Assembly (NCBI GenBank): GCA_023425485.1
Contig: JAFACO010000362.1
Location: 1-21,775 of the forward strand
Length of the DNA: 21,775 bases
Direction of reading: 5' to 3'
Origin: Bacillota bacterium
Lineage (GTDB): Bacteria; Bacillota; Clostridia; Lachnospirales; Lachnospiraceae
A model generated the notes under the pieces. That model did not search any database. It worked only from the letters and a program-made list of their open reading frames with translations, and had not been told where the DNA came from. Below are positions 1 through 8,745 of this stretch, piece after piece. Position 1 is the first letter of the stretch. Each line of letters starts with the position of its first letter. The translations under genes and the position numbers were made by a program.

Positions 1-491
1 TGACCGCACATCGAAGAGAAAACCTAGGTGCACCGCTTTATGATATTTTTAAAGGTATTAAAAGAGTGCTGGATGAGTACACGGATGTAAAGGTAGTATA
101 TCCGATTCACTTTAATCCGCAGGTTCGTGATACGGCAAAAGAAGTCTTTGGAGATCACGATCGAATGAAGATTATCGAACCGCTGGATGTATTGGATTTT
201 CATAATTTTATTAACCGCAGTGAACTTGTTCTTACGGACAGCGGTGGTATTCAGGAAGAAGCACCAAGTCTTGGCAAACCTGTACTTGTATTGCGTAATA
301 CCACAGAACGCCCTGAGGGTGTTGCAGCAGGGACCTTAAAGCTGGTGGGCACGAAAGAGGAAGACGTATACCGAGAATTCCGTACTTTGTTAACGGATGC
401 GGGGGAATATGAGAGAATGAGTAAGGCAAGTAACCCTTACGGAGATGGCACAGCTAGTGAGCAGATTGTTAGAATTTTAATGGAAAGCTGA
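1..491 (+). CDS. wecB: UDP-N-acetylglucosamine 2-epimerase (non-hydrolysing), C-terminal part
   Basis: Interconverts UDP-GlcNAc and UDP-ManNAc in the cytoplasm, supplying ManNAc for surface polysaccharide or teichoic-acid linkage units. The reading frame is open from base 3 and begins inside the family motif TAHRREN (bases 3-23), so the gene starts upstream of the window. About 162 C-terminal codons of the usual 360-380 are present. Other family signatures are VYPIHFNPQVR, the 'DSGGIQEEAP' segment that binds the UDP moiety, and 'GKPVLVLRNTTERPEG'. The frame ends at TGA 489-491. The next gene, a membrane glycosyltransferase, starts 15 bases later, which suggests one transcript and a polysaccharide role. 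A hydrolysing epimerase is unlikely given how well the non-hydrolysing motifs are kept. Seen: motifs and truncation by the window edge. Known: family reaction. Inferred: pathway. Confidence 0.93.
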   Translation, partial: TAHRRENLGAPLYDIFKGIKRVLDEYTDVKVVYPIHFNPQVRDTAKEVFGDHDRMKIIEPLDVLDFHNFINRSELVLTDSGGIQEEAPSLGKPVLVLRNTTERPEGVAAGTLKLVGTKEEDVYREFRTLLTDAGEYERMSKASNPYGDGTASEQIVRILMES

Positions 492-506
492 TTAATGAGG
501 TGAATA

Positions 507-2852
507 ATGAGTATCAAAAGAAATTGGATGATATACCTTTCATTATTTATATATTTAGCAGCGTCTTTGCTTATTTTATCTTTCGGACTGGAGCAATTTC
601 AGGAGATAGAGCAGACCTACCTGGTAAAGACGATATTGATTATAGGCTTTTTTGCAGTCTATATTACAATCAATATCTTGTTTTACTTGTTTACAAGACC
701 TATTTTGTTAAAAATAGGTTCCCATTTGCGTGTGCTTAAGTATGTACTGGAAGGACTAGTAATCCTAGCTATTCTCGGCGGAGGGGTTGCCTTAAGGTTG
801 TATTATATAAATTCCTATCCGGTTGGGATGGAGTCAGATTATAAGTTTTACTATGATGTAGCAATCATGATTAAGGACGGTACACTGACAACCTTATCAA
901 ATAATGAGTATATCAGCCTTTTCCCACATACGTATGGTTATTGTTATATCTTATCCTTAGTAATGCGAGTTTTTGGGACAGATCCGAGTATCTGTTACTA
1001 TACAAATATTGTTTTTTCAGCAATAACTGCACTCTTTTGCTATGGCATTGGTAAAAGAATTGCAGGAAGGGTTGCAGGAATCAGTGCGTTAGCGATATCC
1101 TTTTTCTGGCCTTCTCAAATCTTATTTTCAAATATTAATGGTGCGGAAGCAGCGTTTACCTGCTTTTTGTATGGTGCAGCTTACTTGTGTCTGATGTCCA
1201 TGCAGATCAAAGAGGATACCAAGCTTAGTACAAGCAGAATTATTCTTCGTCATGTGATATGCGGTATCCTGATTGCTTTGTCGTCAGCAATTCGTCCAAT
1301 GGGCTTAGTATTACTAATAGCTTTTGTTATTTGCTTGTTATCCATTAATAAGAAACTAACGTATAAGAGTATTATGGATGTTTCGCTGAAAACTATTCTA
1401 TTATCCAAAGGGTTTTTAAGAGCAGTTTTTGTACTTCTTGGTTACTTTATTGCTTCTCAACTGATATCTGCCGGTGTAGCACAAGCCATTGAAAAGGACA
1501 TTGCTTCCGGTGGAGCAATGGGTTACAGCCTTATGGTCGGAACCAATATTGCAAGTGATGGTGGTTATAGTGAAGAAACCCAGGAGTTTTTAAAACAGGC
1601 ATATGAGGAGACAGAGTCCGCTAATGCTGCCAATGATGCCAGCATGGAAGTAGCAATTAAGCAGATAAAAGCAAACCCAGTCGGTATATTGGAATTGTTT
1701 GCAAAGAAGTTCTATCTGGTCTGGTCCAATGACGATTATGCTACTACAACCAACATTGTTACAATGAACAACCAGTTACTATTAACGACTGATGTTGAAA
1801 GCTTATTTTATGATTTAGCAGATTTAAATAATGTCTTCTATCTATTTGTAGTATTTCTTTCTGCCATTGGTGTTATCTTCTTGCTAAGAAAGGATAATGA
1901 AGCTTCTTTATTTGCAATCTTTTTCGTAGGAACAATTGCGTTATTTCTATTAGTTGAGATGCAAAACAGATATCATTACTTTGCGCTGCAGTCATTAGCT
2001 ATCCTGGCAGCAGGCGGAATTGGATTTACCTATGAATTCTATAGACAACGTTCTGAACTTCGAATTAGCAATAAACTGATGCTTCTAGCGGATGTGGAAT
2101 TAGCAGCAGGTGTTGTAGAAGAGAAAGTAAAAGAAGGCGCAGTTCTTGAAACCAGTGAAGGTGTGTCAGCATCAACCACTGCAGCCAGCAAGATGAATAC
2201 CATTGATGTTATCAAAGCGATTCAAGAGGGGCACATTAGAATTACTGCTACCAAGGCGTATCAAGCGGACGGGGTTACCGTCACAGATGAGGTATCGAAG
2301 GTTCAGGAGACTAATGAAGTTGATGAGGTTAAAGACCAAATTGAATTAGATGAGACAGATATCATTAATTCAGATAGTTCTATTGAGTCAGAGATTGAAA
2401 TAACGGTAGATGATAATCAGGATGAAATGAATTCAATTGATGTTGAAGCATTGGAACAACTGGCTGTAGCAATTGAATTAGAAGCGTTGGAAGAAGTAAG
2501 TACTGCAGTAGGAGTAGAAGAGTTTGAAGTAATTGCTCCTGTAAAGGTATCAAATCACACTGTCACAAGTAAGGTAGGAAATAAAGGAACACTCCAGGAT
2601 AGAACGGCGAATGCTAATAAATCCAATAATACAAATTGCATTTCTACAACAGAGAGAAGAGCTGCATCAAATCAGTCTGCACAAAAGAGGACAGCTGTAC
2701 CTAAGAAAAATGTTTCTGCTGGTACAAAAAGGCACTCAGATGATATAATAAAAAATGTAATTGATGGACTCTTAAATCAAAGAGCTAAAGCTTCTAAGAA
2801 TTCAGGAAATATGACTAGAAATAAAGCAAAGCACCAAGGTAAAGTGAAATAG
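507..2852 (+). CDS. GT39-like (GT-C fold) polytopic membrane glycosyltransferase with long charged tail
   Basis: Probably transfers a sugar from a lipid-phosphate donor on the outer face of the membrane. About 12 hydrophobic segments fill residues 8-510. After the third one comes a loop with an acidic motif, 'GMESDYKFYY' (D111), where GT-C enzymes carry their catalytic acid. A large extracytoplasmic loop near residues 330-440 is also typical. Residues from about 512 to 781 form a non-membrane tail: first a Glu/Asp-rich part (about 590-690), then a Lys/Arg/Asn/Ser-rich part (about 700-781). That tail is not part of the GT39 family. ATG 507 is preceded by TGAGGTG; a GTG at 501 is in another frame. 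Spacing to the epimerase gene suggests an operon. The sugar and acceptor cannot be told from sequence. Confidence 0.8.
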   Translation: MSIKRNWMIYLSLFIYLAASLLILSFGLEQFQEIEQTYLVKTILIIGFFAVYITINILFYLFTRPILLKIGSHLRVLKYVLEGLVILAILGGGVALRLYYINSYPVGMESDYKFYYDVAIMIKDGTLTTLSNNEYISLFPHTYGYCYILSLVMRVFGTDPSICYYTNIVFSAITALFCYGIGKRIAGRVAGISALAISFFWPSQILFSNINGAEAAFTCFLYGAAYLCLMSMQIKEDTKLSTSRIILRHVICGILIALSSAIRPMGLVLLIAFVICLLSINKKLTYKSIMDVSLKTILLSKGFLRAVFVLLGYFIASQLISAGVAQAIEKDIASGGAMGYSLMVGTNIASDGGYSEETQEFLKQAYEETESANAANDASMEVAIKQIKANPVGILELFAKKFYLVWSNDDYATTTNIVTMNNQLLLTTDVESLFYDLADLNNVFYLFVVFLSAIGVIFLLRKDNEASLFAIFFVGTIALFLLVEMQNRYHYFALQSLAILAAGGIGFTYEFYRQRSELRISNKLMLLADVELAAGVVEEKVKEGAVLETSEGVSASTTAASKMNTIDVIKAIQEGHIRITATKAYQADGVTVTDEVSKVQETNEVDEVKDQIELDETDIINSDSSIESEIEITVDDNQDEMNSIDVEALEQLAVAIELEALEEVSTAVGVEEFEVIAPVKVSNHTVTSKVGNKGTLQDRTANANKSNNTNCISTTERRAASNQSAQKRTAVPKKNVSAGTKRHSDDIIKNVIDGLLNQRAKASKNSGNMTRNKAKHQGKVK

Positions 2853-2931
2853 ATTAAACTACGCAGTTCCTATTTATGCTTATACTTAAGATATGGTACT
2901 GTGTGAGTTGAGCAATTAATTATAGTGAGGA

Positions 2932-2955
2932 GGCTGTTGCAGTGATGTAACAGCC
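2932..2955. repeat. Short palindrome with GGCTGTT/AACAGCC arms
   Basis: GGCTGTT (2932-2938) and AACAGCC (2949-2955) are exact inverted repeats. The stem extends inward by a G-T wobble and a C-G pair, leaving a six-base loop. No T-run follows, so it is a poor terminator. The same arm sequence occurs in the larger palindromes at 13517-13600 and 18446-18528. It lies between the glycosyltransferase gene and the thioredoxin/GH8-like gene. The rest of the gap (2853-3064) shows only AT-rich sequence with no convincing promoter. Confidence 0.6.
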
Positions 2956-3064
2956 CCTTAAAATACATAAGTGTCGAGCTAATTAAAAGGGCAATTAAAT
3001 GAATGGCTACAGTGTAATTATGACTTTACATTTTTAGATACTTAGAAAGGCAAGGATATTTAGA

Positions 3065-4717
3065 ATGAAAAATTCATCTTTAACCAAGCTTCAAATAACC
3101 TGCATCTTATTTTTTTGCATGGCCTTTGCTGTTTTTATTGTGGCAGGAGGTTTTCTTCTTCTTACTAAAGATAATGAGAAAGCTACTGATGCTACAGAAC
3201 AGGGAGAGGATGAACTTGCAGACGAGATGATTTATTATCCAGATAAAATAGAACTTGGTCAAGAATTGCCAGACCTTACCCTGTATGATAAAGACGGGAA
3301 AGAAACCCACTTAAGTGATTTTAAAGGTAAAAATATTATCCTTCTGTTTTGGACCAGTTGGTGCAGTTATTGTAATAAAGAATTTAAGCTTATGCCAGAG
3401 TATGAGGAACTTTTATCCGGGTATGATGACGTCGAATTTATCTTAGTGAATAAGTTTGATGGTGAAAAAGAGACGATGGAAAAGGCAGAAAATTATTTAA
3501 AGGAGAACCAGATAACCTTTAAGAATTATTATGACACTAATCTTACCATTTATAATACGTTAGGGGTTAAAGTAATACCAACCTTTTTAGGAATTAATAA
3601 AGATGGAATTTTAAAATTTGCACACCCTGACAACATCGAGGATGTGGATCAATTAAAAGCCTATATCGATTATGTACGCTATGGCGGATCAAAAGCTACA
3701 CAAGAATTTATAACAGAGAAGTTAACCAACGCTTCCGGTGGAGTATTTGTTAATTATGAAGAATCTAATCTAGATGGACCGGCCGGACATGATATCCTTA
3801 GTGAGTCCCAGGGACTAATGATGGAATATGCTGTGAAAGTTAATAATAGAGAACTTTTTGATCGTTATCTCAATTTTACCCTAGAAAACATGCTTAATAA
3901 AAATGCACTTACTGGATGGATGGCCTCTGAAACCAAGGAGGAGAAATATAAACTCTCCACGGTTAATTCACTTATTGATGATCTGCGGATCTATGATGCC
4001 CTTTGTGCAGCACAGGAGCAATGGGGTGAGTATGAAGATATTAAAGAGCAGTGGAATAAAGCGATTATAAAATATAATTCGAATAAGAATTATCTATATG
4101 ACTTCTATGATTTCAAAGTGAAACAGAGAGCAAATCGTTTGACTTTATGCTTTGCTGACCTTAAATCAATTAAGCAATTAGGGGACAGCGAAGAAGAGAA
4201 AACGAATTTATATAATAATATACTTAAGTTAGTTACCGAAGGTTATCTTGGGGAGGGATTTCCATTATATTATAACTGGTATGATTATGAGAAAGAAGAA
4301 TATCAGAAAGATGACTTAAATATGGCGGAGACTCTCGTAACACTTCTGCATCTTGCAGAAGTAGGAGAATTAAAGGTTGAAACCATATCCTGGTTAAAGA
4401 CAACTGTAAATAATGGAGGAATTAAAGCAAGATATACGATTAACGGTGAAGTTGTCAAAGGTTATAATTATGAATCTACCGCTATCTATGCAATCCTTGT
4501 CATGTTAGCAGAGGAAATAGGAGATAAAGAACTATTAAACCAGGCGCTTGTAAGAATGGAGAAAATGAGAATCAATGATCAGGGGTCAGAGTTTGATGGT
4601 TCGTTTGGTATGGGAGAAGGTAAGGACATCTATTCCTATGATCAATGTATGGCACTATTGGCATATTCCTATGTTGAGTTAAGCGAAGATATGGAACCGG
4701 TTAGTAGTTCAAATTAA
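3065..4717 (+). CDS. Membrane-anchored TlpA/ResA-type thioredoxin fused to a GH8-like helical domain
   Basis: An N-terminal anchor (residues 10-33) is followed by a charged linker. A thioredoxin-like domain (about 62-205) has the redox motif W-C-S-Y-C (C100, C103) and cis-proline 'VIPTF' (P172), as in TlpA/ResA proteins that reduce disulfides outside the cell. Residues 210-545 resemble the alpha/alpha-barrel of glycoside hydrolase family 8. 'LSESQGLMMEYA' places E247 where GH8 has its general acid, 'NSLIDDLRIYDAL' gives D305/D306 at the substrate-binding aspartate, and 'YNYESTAIYAIL' falls near the C-terminus. Hydrolase activity is inferred, since the general-base Asp could not be located with certainty. 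Two separate activities in one chain are unusual. ATG 3065 has AAGGA eight bases upstream. The upstream polysaccharide genes suggest trimming or folding of surface-polymer components. Confidence 0.78.
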   Translation: MKNSSLTKLQITCILFFCMAFAVFIVAGGFLLLTKDNEKATDATEQGEDELADEMIYYPDKIELGQELPDLTLYDKDGKETHLSDFKGKNIILLFWTSWCSYCNKEFKLMPEYEELLSGYDDVEFILVNKFDGEKETMEKAENYLKENQITFKNYYDTNLTIYNTLGVKVIPTFLGINKDGILKFAHPDNIEDVDQLKAYIDYVRYGGSKATQEFITEKLTNASGGVFVNYEESNLDGPAGHDILSESQGLMMEYAVKVNNRELFDRYLNFTLENMLNKNALTGWMASETKEEKYKLSTVNSLIDDLRIYDALCAAQEQWGEYEDIKEQWNKAIIKYNSNKNYLYDFYDFKVKQRANRLTLCFADLKSIKQLGDSEEEKTNLYNNILKLVTEGYLGEGFPLYYNWYDYEKEEYQKDDLNMAETLVTLLHLAEVGELKVETISWLKTTVNNGGIKARYTINGEVVKGYNYESTAIYAILVMLAEEIGDKELLNQALVRMEKMRINDQGSEFDGSFGMGEGKDIYSYDQCMALLAYSYVELSEDMEPVSSSN

Positions 4718-4749
4718 TTAATACGTTTTAGTAAGCATAAAGCTTTTTA

Positions 4750-4836
4750 AAGGGATCGATACATATAGTAAAGGATAGAAACAGGTAACCTATGTGAGGT
4801 ACCATTATTCATTCTCTACGTATGTATAGGTCCCTT
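4750..4836. repeat. Long imperfect palindrome between convergent genes
   Basis: AAGGGA (4750-4755) pairs with TCCCTT (4831-4836). Inside it ATACATA pairs imperfectly with TATGTAT, and an inner hairpin forms from GGTAACCT (about 4784-4791) and AGGTACC (about 4797-4803). It folds the same on both strands and sits between the GH8-like gene (+) and the split-barrel gene (-). A bidirectional terminator is plausible, although neither flank has a clean T-run. It shares the nine bases ACCTATGTG and a 'TCTCTA' element with the palindrome at 13517-13600. Confidence 0.55.
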
Positions 4837-4865
4837 CTAGAATAAAATAAGCGATAAACCATTAT

Positions 4866-5297
4866 TTATTTAAAGGTTACAGTTCCCGTCTGCATTGGAT
4901 TTAATACAACGGTGGCTTCTTTCATATGGATTTCATAAACATCTGTGTATGCACCAATAACAGATAAGATTTTATCGAAGCCTGGAATCTGCTCAATAAA
5001 GATATCCTTTACATCAGCAATAGATAAATCACTTTTGCGTACAGTTGCATTTTTACTGCGGACATGGATATGGCCGTCGGACGGAGAAGGAACTGTTGAA
5101 AGGGAAATTATATTATTTGCTCCAAATTGTAACACTTTTGGGCTAGTCCGATTGGTAGAGAAATAAAGGACATCGGGTCTTTCAGGAATAACGCAATGGC
5201 TTATTAGTCTAACATCGGGCATTCCATCCACCGTTGTCGCTAAAGCAATTGCAGGAGCCTTTTTCATAATATCATTATACATTTCTAGATAATTCAT
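4866..5297 (-). CDS. Pyridoxamine 5'-phosphate oxidase-like FMN-binding split-barrel protein
   Basis: A 143-residue protein of the size and pattern of the PNPOx-like split barrel: 'MKKAPAIALATTVDGMPDVRLISH', then 'PDVLYFSTNRTSPKVLQF' and 'NNIISLSTVP'. These match the strands that bind a flavin phosphate in small dimeric members. Such proteins bind FMN, F420 or haem and reduce or shelter varied substrates; the true substrate is unknown here. The start was taken at ATG 5297-5295 because GGAGGT lies six bases upstream. The longer frame from a TTG at 5309 would put the start codon on top of that ribosome binding site. It is divergent from the WYL regulator, which probably controls it. Confidence 0.8.
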   Translation of the reverse strand: MNYLEMYNDIMKKAPAIALATTVDGMPDVRLISHCVIPERPDVLYFSTNRTSPKVLQFGANNIISLSTVPSPSDGHIHVRSKNATVRKSDLSIADVKDIFIEQIPGFDKILSVIGAYTDVYEIHMKEATVVLNPMQTGTVTFK

Positions 5298-5406
5298 AGA
5301 TACCTCCAAATTTTATTATTAATATTAGTGCAAGCTTAACTGTATAAATGGTTTCATAAGCTATTTGCTGCAACTTTTAATACTGAAATAATCATATCAT
5401 GACTCG

Positions 5407-5435
5407 TTGACAGCATTATGTCAGTGATATAAAAT
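5407..5435 (+). promoter_or_regulatory. Sigma-A type promoter with overlapping inverted repeat
   Basis: TTGACA (5407-5412) and TAAAAT (5430-5435) are separated by exactly 17 bases, a near-perfect vegetative promoter pointing at the WYL regulator gene. TGACA (5408-5412) and TGTCA (5419-5423) form an inverted repeat overlapping the -35 box, a likely operator, perhaps for the regulator itself. The start codon is about 100 bases downstream. Confidence 0.65.
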
Positions 5436-5454
5436 AAATGTAATTATTTAGAAT

Positions 5455-5503
5455 CAGGTTCGAAATCCTGCGGTTTCCTCTCTGTTGGGCTCTCGCCAAA
5501 CAG
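5455..5503 (+). other. Two small hairpins in the leader of the WYL regulator
   Basis: CAGG/CCTG (5455-5458 and 5467-5470) encloses TTCGAAAT. CTGTTGGGC/GCCAAACAG (5482-5490 and 5495-5503) pairs around a TCTC loop with one mismatch. Both would lie in the roughly 100-nt leader of the transcript starting near 5442. No U-tract follows the second stem, so a simple terminator is unlikely. The function is unknown. Confidence 0.4.
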
Positions 5504-5539
5504 TTAAAAATAAATAGTAATAGAAAGCAGCATATTCCT

Positions 5540-6484
5540 ATGAAAATAGATCGCCTAATATCGATTATCCTAATCTTGCTAGATCGAAATAAAGTTAGCG
5601 CAAAAGAATTAGCGGATAAATTTGAGGTCTCCCTTAGGACAATCTATCGAGATATCGATACAATTAACATGTCAGGGATTCCCATCATATCTACCTCCGG
5701 CATAAATGGCGGATTTCAAATTATGGAACAATATAAACTTGATAAGAGGGTATTTTCGGCTTCTGATATTGTTACTCTTTTAAGAGGGCTTGAAAGTGTG
5801 TCGTCGGTTTTAAGCAGACAAGAAATTATTAACACCTTCGTGAAGGTTCAAAGTTTAATTCCTGCCGATACGGCATATGAAATAGAGCTGAAAAAAAGCC
5901 AGATCTTAATTGACCTGCAACCTTGGAAGGGAAATGCCAAGCTACAAAACTATCTTAAGGTAATAAATGACGCAATGGAAAGCCAAAGAGTAATATCCTT
6001 TGAGTATTATGATCGTGTTGGAAAGCGAAGCGAGCGAACCGTGGAGCCATATCGCTTGATGTTAAAGGTGGATAGCTGGTATATACAGGGTTATTGTTTC
6101 GAGAGAGAGGACTTTCGATTATTTAAATTAGTTCGAATGTCAAACCTTCAAATATTAAATGAAAGTTTTACAACCCGTGAAACTCCGCCTATAATATCAG
6201 AGTTTACGGATAAGATGAATAAGAGACAGATTACAGTGAAACTACTGATTCATGAATCAGTAAGGGATAAGGTAATGGAGTATTGCGGACTAGAAAATGT
6301 GATACCTGACAAAGAGCACTATTACATTGCTTTGCTTCCATTTATCCAGGATGATTCTGGATTTAATCTAATACTAAGCTTTGGTGATAAATGTGAGTGC
6401 CTCGAACCTATGGAAGTTAGGGAAGAATTAATGCGAAGAATTAATAGTTTATCGCAGATATATAAGAATACAAATAATATTTAG
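5540..6484 (+). CDS. HTH/WYL-domain transcriptional regulator (YafY/DeoR-like)
   Basis: The N-terminal winged helix-turn-helix (about residues 1-60) carries 'VSAKELADKFEVSLRTIYRDIDTINMSGIPI' features, the DNA-reading part of this family. The WYL domain (about 140-215) contains 'VISFEYYDRVGKRSERTVEPYRLMLKVDSWYIQGYC', where W-Y-I stands for the name-giving W-Y-L, followed by 'DFRLFKLVRM'. A WCX-like C-terminal extension follows. WYL domains bind small ligands or nucleic acid ends and switch DNA binding. The length of 314 residues is normal. It is divergent from the split-barrel gene and may respond to that protein's substrate. No strong Shine-Dalgarno is visible; GAAAG lies about 14 bases before ATG 5540. 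Confidence 0.88.
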   Translation: MKIDRLISIILILLDRNKVSAKELADKFEVSLRTIYRDIDTINMSGIPIISTSGINGGFQIMEQYKLDKRVFSASDIVTLLRGLESVSSVLSRQEIINTFVKVQSLIPADTAYEIELKKSQILIDLQPWKGNAKLQNYLKVINDAMESQRVISFEYYDRVGKRSERTVEPYRLMLKVDSWYIQGYCFEREDFRLFKLVRMSNLQILNESFTTRETPPIISEFTDKMNKRQITVKLLIHESVRDKVMEYCGLENVIPDKEHYYIALLPFIQDDSGFNLILSFGDKCECLEPMEVREELMRRINSLSQIYKNTNNI

Positions 6485-6542
6485 GTTCATAGCAATTAGA
6501 TTTTGAATAAAGAATAATAAAAGGACTCTGGGGGAATTTAAG

Positions 6543-8735
6543 TTGAAAATAATTAAAAAAGTTAAAGCCATGGGTGCAAAGTGGAAAGAAAAATGGAATA
6601 CATTTAAAGAAAGGAATTACTCAAATACAGAGAAAAGCAAGGTGTGGTTATTTAATATACTTGCTTGTACAATTATCGGAAGTTTATTTCTTGATTCTGG
6701 ATTACCCCAAACAATTAGCTTCTTGTTGTTTGGAGCCTTAGCGTATCTAGTTATTAATCTCTTACGTCTCGTCGTTACACTTCTTTTAAAACCCCTATTA
6801 CAGGACAGGGCAAAGCCAGCAGTTTACAGTGTAATGATAGTAATTTTTATTTTCCTCCCTATATATTCGGGTTCTTTTCTTATGTCGATGTCGTTAGTCT
6901 TGGTAATTTCAATGCTAATTGCTTTTATTGAGATTATATTTGCAAGAAGTCTGTGGAGCTTTCTTTGTCATAGAAGAAAAAATCTAGCGGTTATATTGTC
7001 TTTCAGTCTTACCTTACTCTTTAATATAGCATTAAGTAGTATATTGATAGGTGAAGGGTTTCAGGATGATTACATTGAGCAGTATGTAGCTCTAGGTAGT
7101 TCGGAACATAAGAATATACCTGCTACCGAAAAAGTTACCTTGGAAAATGGAAGTCTATCCGTAAGTCACGCTGAGTACGGCTTGAACAGTGACGATGGTT
7201 TAGAAACTGAAACCACGGATCTTTCCTCTTACATTGGCGAGTATGAAGGGATTACAAGTATGATTCGCGGAATGTATTGGGGGTACGGCATTGATGAAGT
7301 TCCACTTGCCGGAAAGGTATGGTACCCTACAGAGGGTGAGAATTATCCGGTCATGTTTATTATTCATGGCAATCATAACATGACGACAAAATCTTATCTG
7401 GGTTATGATTATCTGGGTGAATATTTAGCAAGTAATGGCTATGTGGTTGTTTCTGTGGATGAAGCATTTTGCAATGGCTATATTAATATGGGTCTATCCA
7501 ATGAAAATGATGCCAGAGCAATCTTACTCTTAGAAAATATGCAGTTAGTGGAGCGTTATAACTTAGATCCAGAGGGTCCACTTTATCAGAAGATGGATTT
7601 TAGTAATGTGGCCTTAGCCGGGCATTCCAGAGGTGGTGAAAGTATAGCAACCGCTGCACTGTTCAATGATTATACCCATTATCCGGACAATGGAAATATA
7701 AGATTTAACTATCATTTTAATATAAAATCCTTGATTGCCATTTCGCCAACCGTTGATCAGTACCAACCTGCACAGCATGAGGTAAAGTTAACTGATATAA
7801 ATTATCTCCTTATACATGGCTCTAATGACCAGGATGTTACAGATGTTATGGGATACAGTCAATACCATAATATAACCTTTGATAAAGATAGTGGTTATTT
7901 TAAAGCCTTCTTGTATATTGCAGGTGCGAACCATGGTCAATTTAATACTCAGTGGGGAAGATACGACCTTCCTCAGCCTTTTAAACCCTTCTTAAACACA
8001 AAAAACCTGCTGGAAGCAGGTGAACAGAGAAATATACTAAAGGCATATACCAAGGAATTTTTAGATGCAACGTTGAAGCAGGAAAAAGCTAGTGCAGATT
8101 TTTTTGCTAATAATGAAAATAAGTATGAACTGGCAAATACCTTATATATGAGAGGTTATCAAGACTCCACCTTTGAATTGATAACTAATTTTGATGAAGA
8201 TTCTAATATAAAATATGGGCCATTAGAAACAACCAGGCTAGATGCCAACCATGTGTCAGTTTGGCGAGAGTTGAAAAGCCCCATTTATGATGGTGAAGAT
8301 GATTATGTTCTTAAGTTAGTATGGGATAATACCGAAGAAGCAGAGTATATAATTTATTTACCAGCTCGTGATGTGTCAGAAGAGTTTTTACAGTTTGACA
8401 TTATGGACATAGGGGAAAAGAACTATAAAGATGTAGATTTCAAATCATTAGATGCAATGATTACCTTGGAAGATTCTCATGGGAACAAAAGCTCACTTCG
8501 TATGTCTGACTATATTATAGTCTATCCGACCTTGCCAGTAAGACAATTCAAGCTTCAATTTTTAACAAATACCTTTGATGCTAAAAACTTTTTTCAAACG
8601 GTACGATTGTCCTGTAAGGATTTTGAGAAGAACAACCAGGACTTTGACAGTACTTCTATTGTAAAAATCGGATTTAAATTCAGTGAAAACGAAAAGGGCA
8701 GTATTATGCTTGATAACGTTGGGTTTGGAAGGTAG
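6543..8735 (+). CDS. Polytopic membrane protein with extracytoplasmic alpha/beta-hydrolase domain
   Basis: After a basic cytoplasmic start, about five membrane segments cover residues 33-170. The remaining 560 residues should lie outside the cell. Residues 240-520 show an alpha/beta-hydrolase fold of the dienelactone hydrolase/chlorophyllase type: oxyanion-side 'FIIHGNHN', nucleophile elbow GHSRGG with S362, acid D429 in 'LLIHGSNDQD', and H464 in 'GANHGQF'. A further C-terminal beta-rich region (about 545-730) is of unknown type. The substrate may be an ester or amide in the envelope or an outside antibiotic; this is inference. The start is TTG 6543 with GGGGA eight bases before it; no ATG in frame is better placed. 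The response regulator gene follows after 10 bases, so hydrolase and regulator are probably co-transcribed. Confidence 0.8.
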   Translation: MKIIKKVKAMGAKWKEKWNTFKERNYSNTEKSKVWLFNILACTIIGSLFLDSGLPQTISFLLFGALAYLVINLLRLVVTLLLKPLLQDRAKPAVYSVMIVIFIFLPIYSGSFLMSMSLVLVISMLIAFIEIIFARSLWSFLCHRRKNLAVILSFSLTLLFNIALSSILIGEGFQDDYIEQYVALGSSEHKNIPATEKVTLENGSLSVSHAEYGLNSDDGLETETTDLSSYIGEYEGITSMIRGMYWGYGIDEVPLAGKVWYPTEGENYPVMFIIHGNHNMTTKSYLGYDYLGEYLASNGYVVVSVDEAFCNGYINMGLSNENDARAILLLENMQLVERYNLDPEGPLYQKMDFSNVALAGHSRGGESIATAALFNDYTHYPDNGNIRFNYHFNIKSLIAISPTVDQYQPAQHEVKLTDINYLLIHGSNDQDVTDVMGYSQYHNITFDKDSGYFKAFLYIAGANHGQFNTQWGRYDLPQPFKPFLNTKNLLEAGEQRNILKAYTKEFLDATLKQEKASADFFANNENKYELANTLYMRGYQDSTFELITNFDEDSNIKYGPLETTRLDANHVSVWRELKSPIYDGEDDYVLKLVWDNTEEAEYIIYLPARDVSEEFLQFDIMDIGEKNYKDVDFKSLDAMITLEDSHGNKSSLRMSDYIIVYPTLPVRQFKLQFLTNTFDAKNFFQTVRLSCKDFEKNNQDFDSTSIVKIGFKFSENEKGSIMLDNVGFGR

Positions 8736-8745
8736 GAGGAAATAA

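Noticed and set aside
500..739. 79-codon frame starting at GTG 500
   Set aside because: It overlaps the glycosyltransferase in another frame and has no family similarity. The ribosome binding site fits ATG 507.
5298..5309. TTG start extending the split-barrel protein by four residues
   Set aside because: The TTG overlaps the GGAGGT that serves ATG 5297.
5455..5475. tRNA T-arm-like sequence around TTCGAAAT
   Set aside because: Only the T-arm-like hairpin is present. No anticodon arm, acceptor stem or D-arm could be paired on either strand, so it is treated as a leader hairpin.
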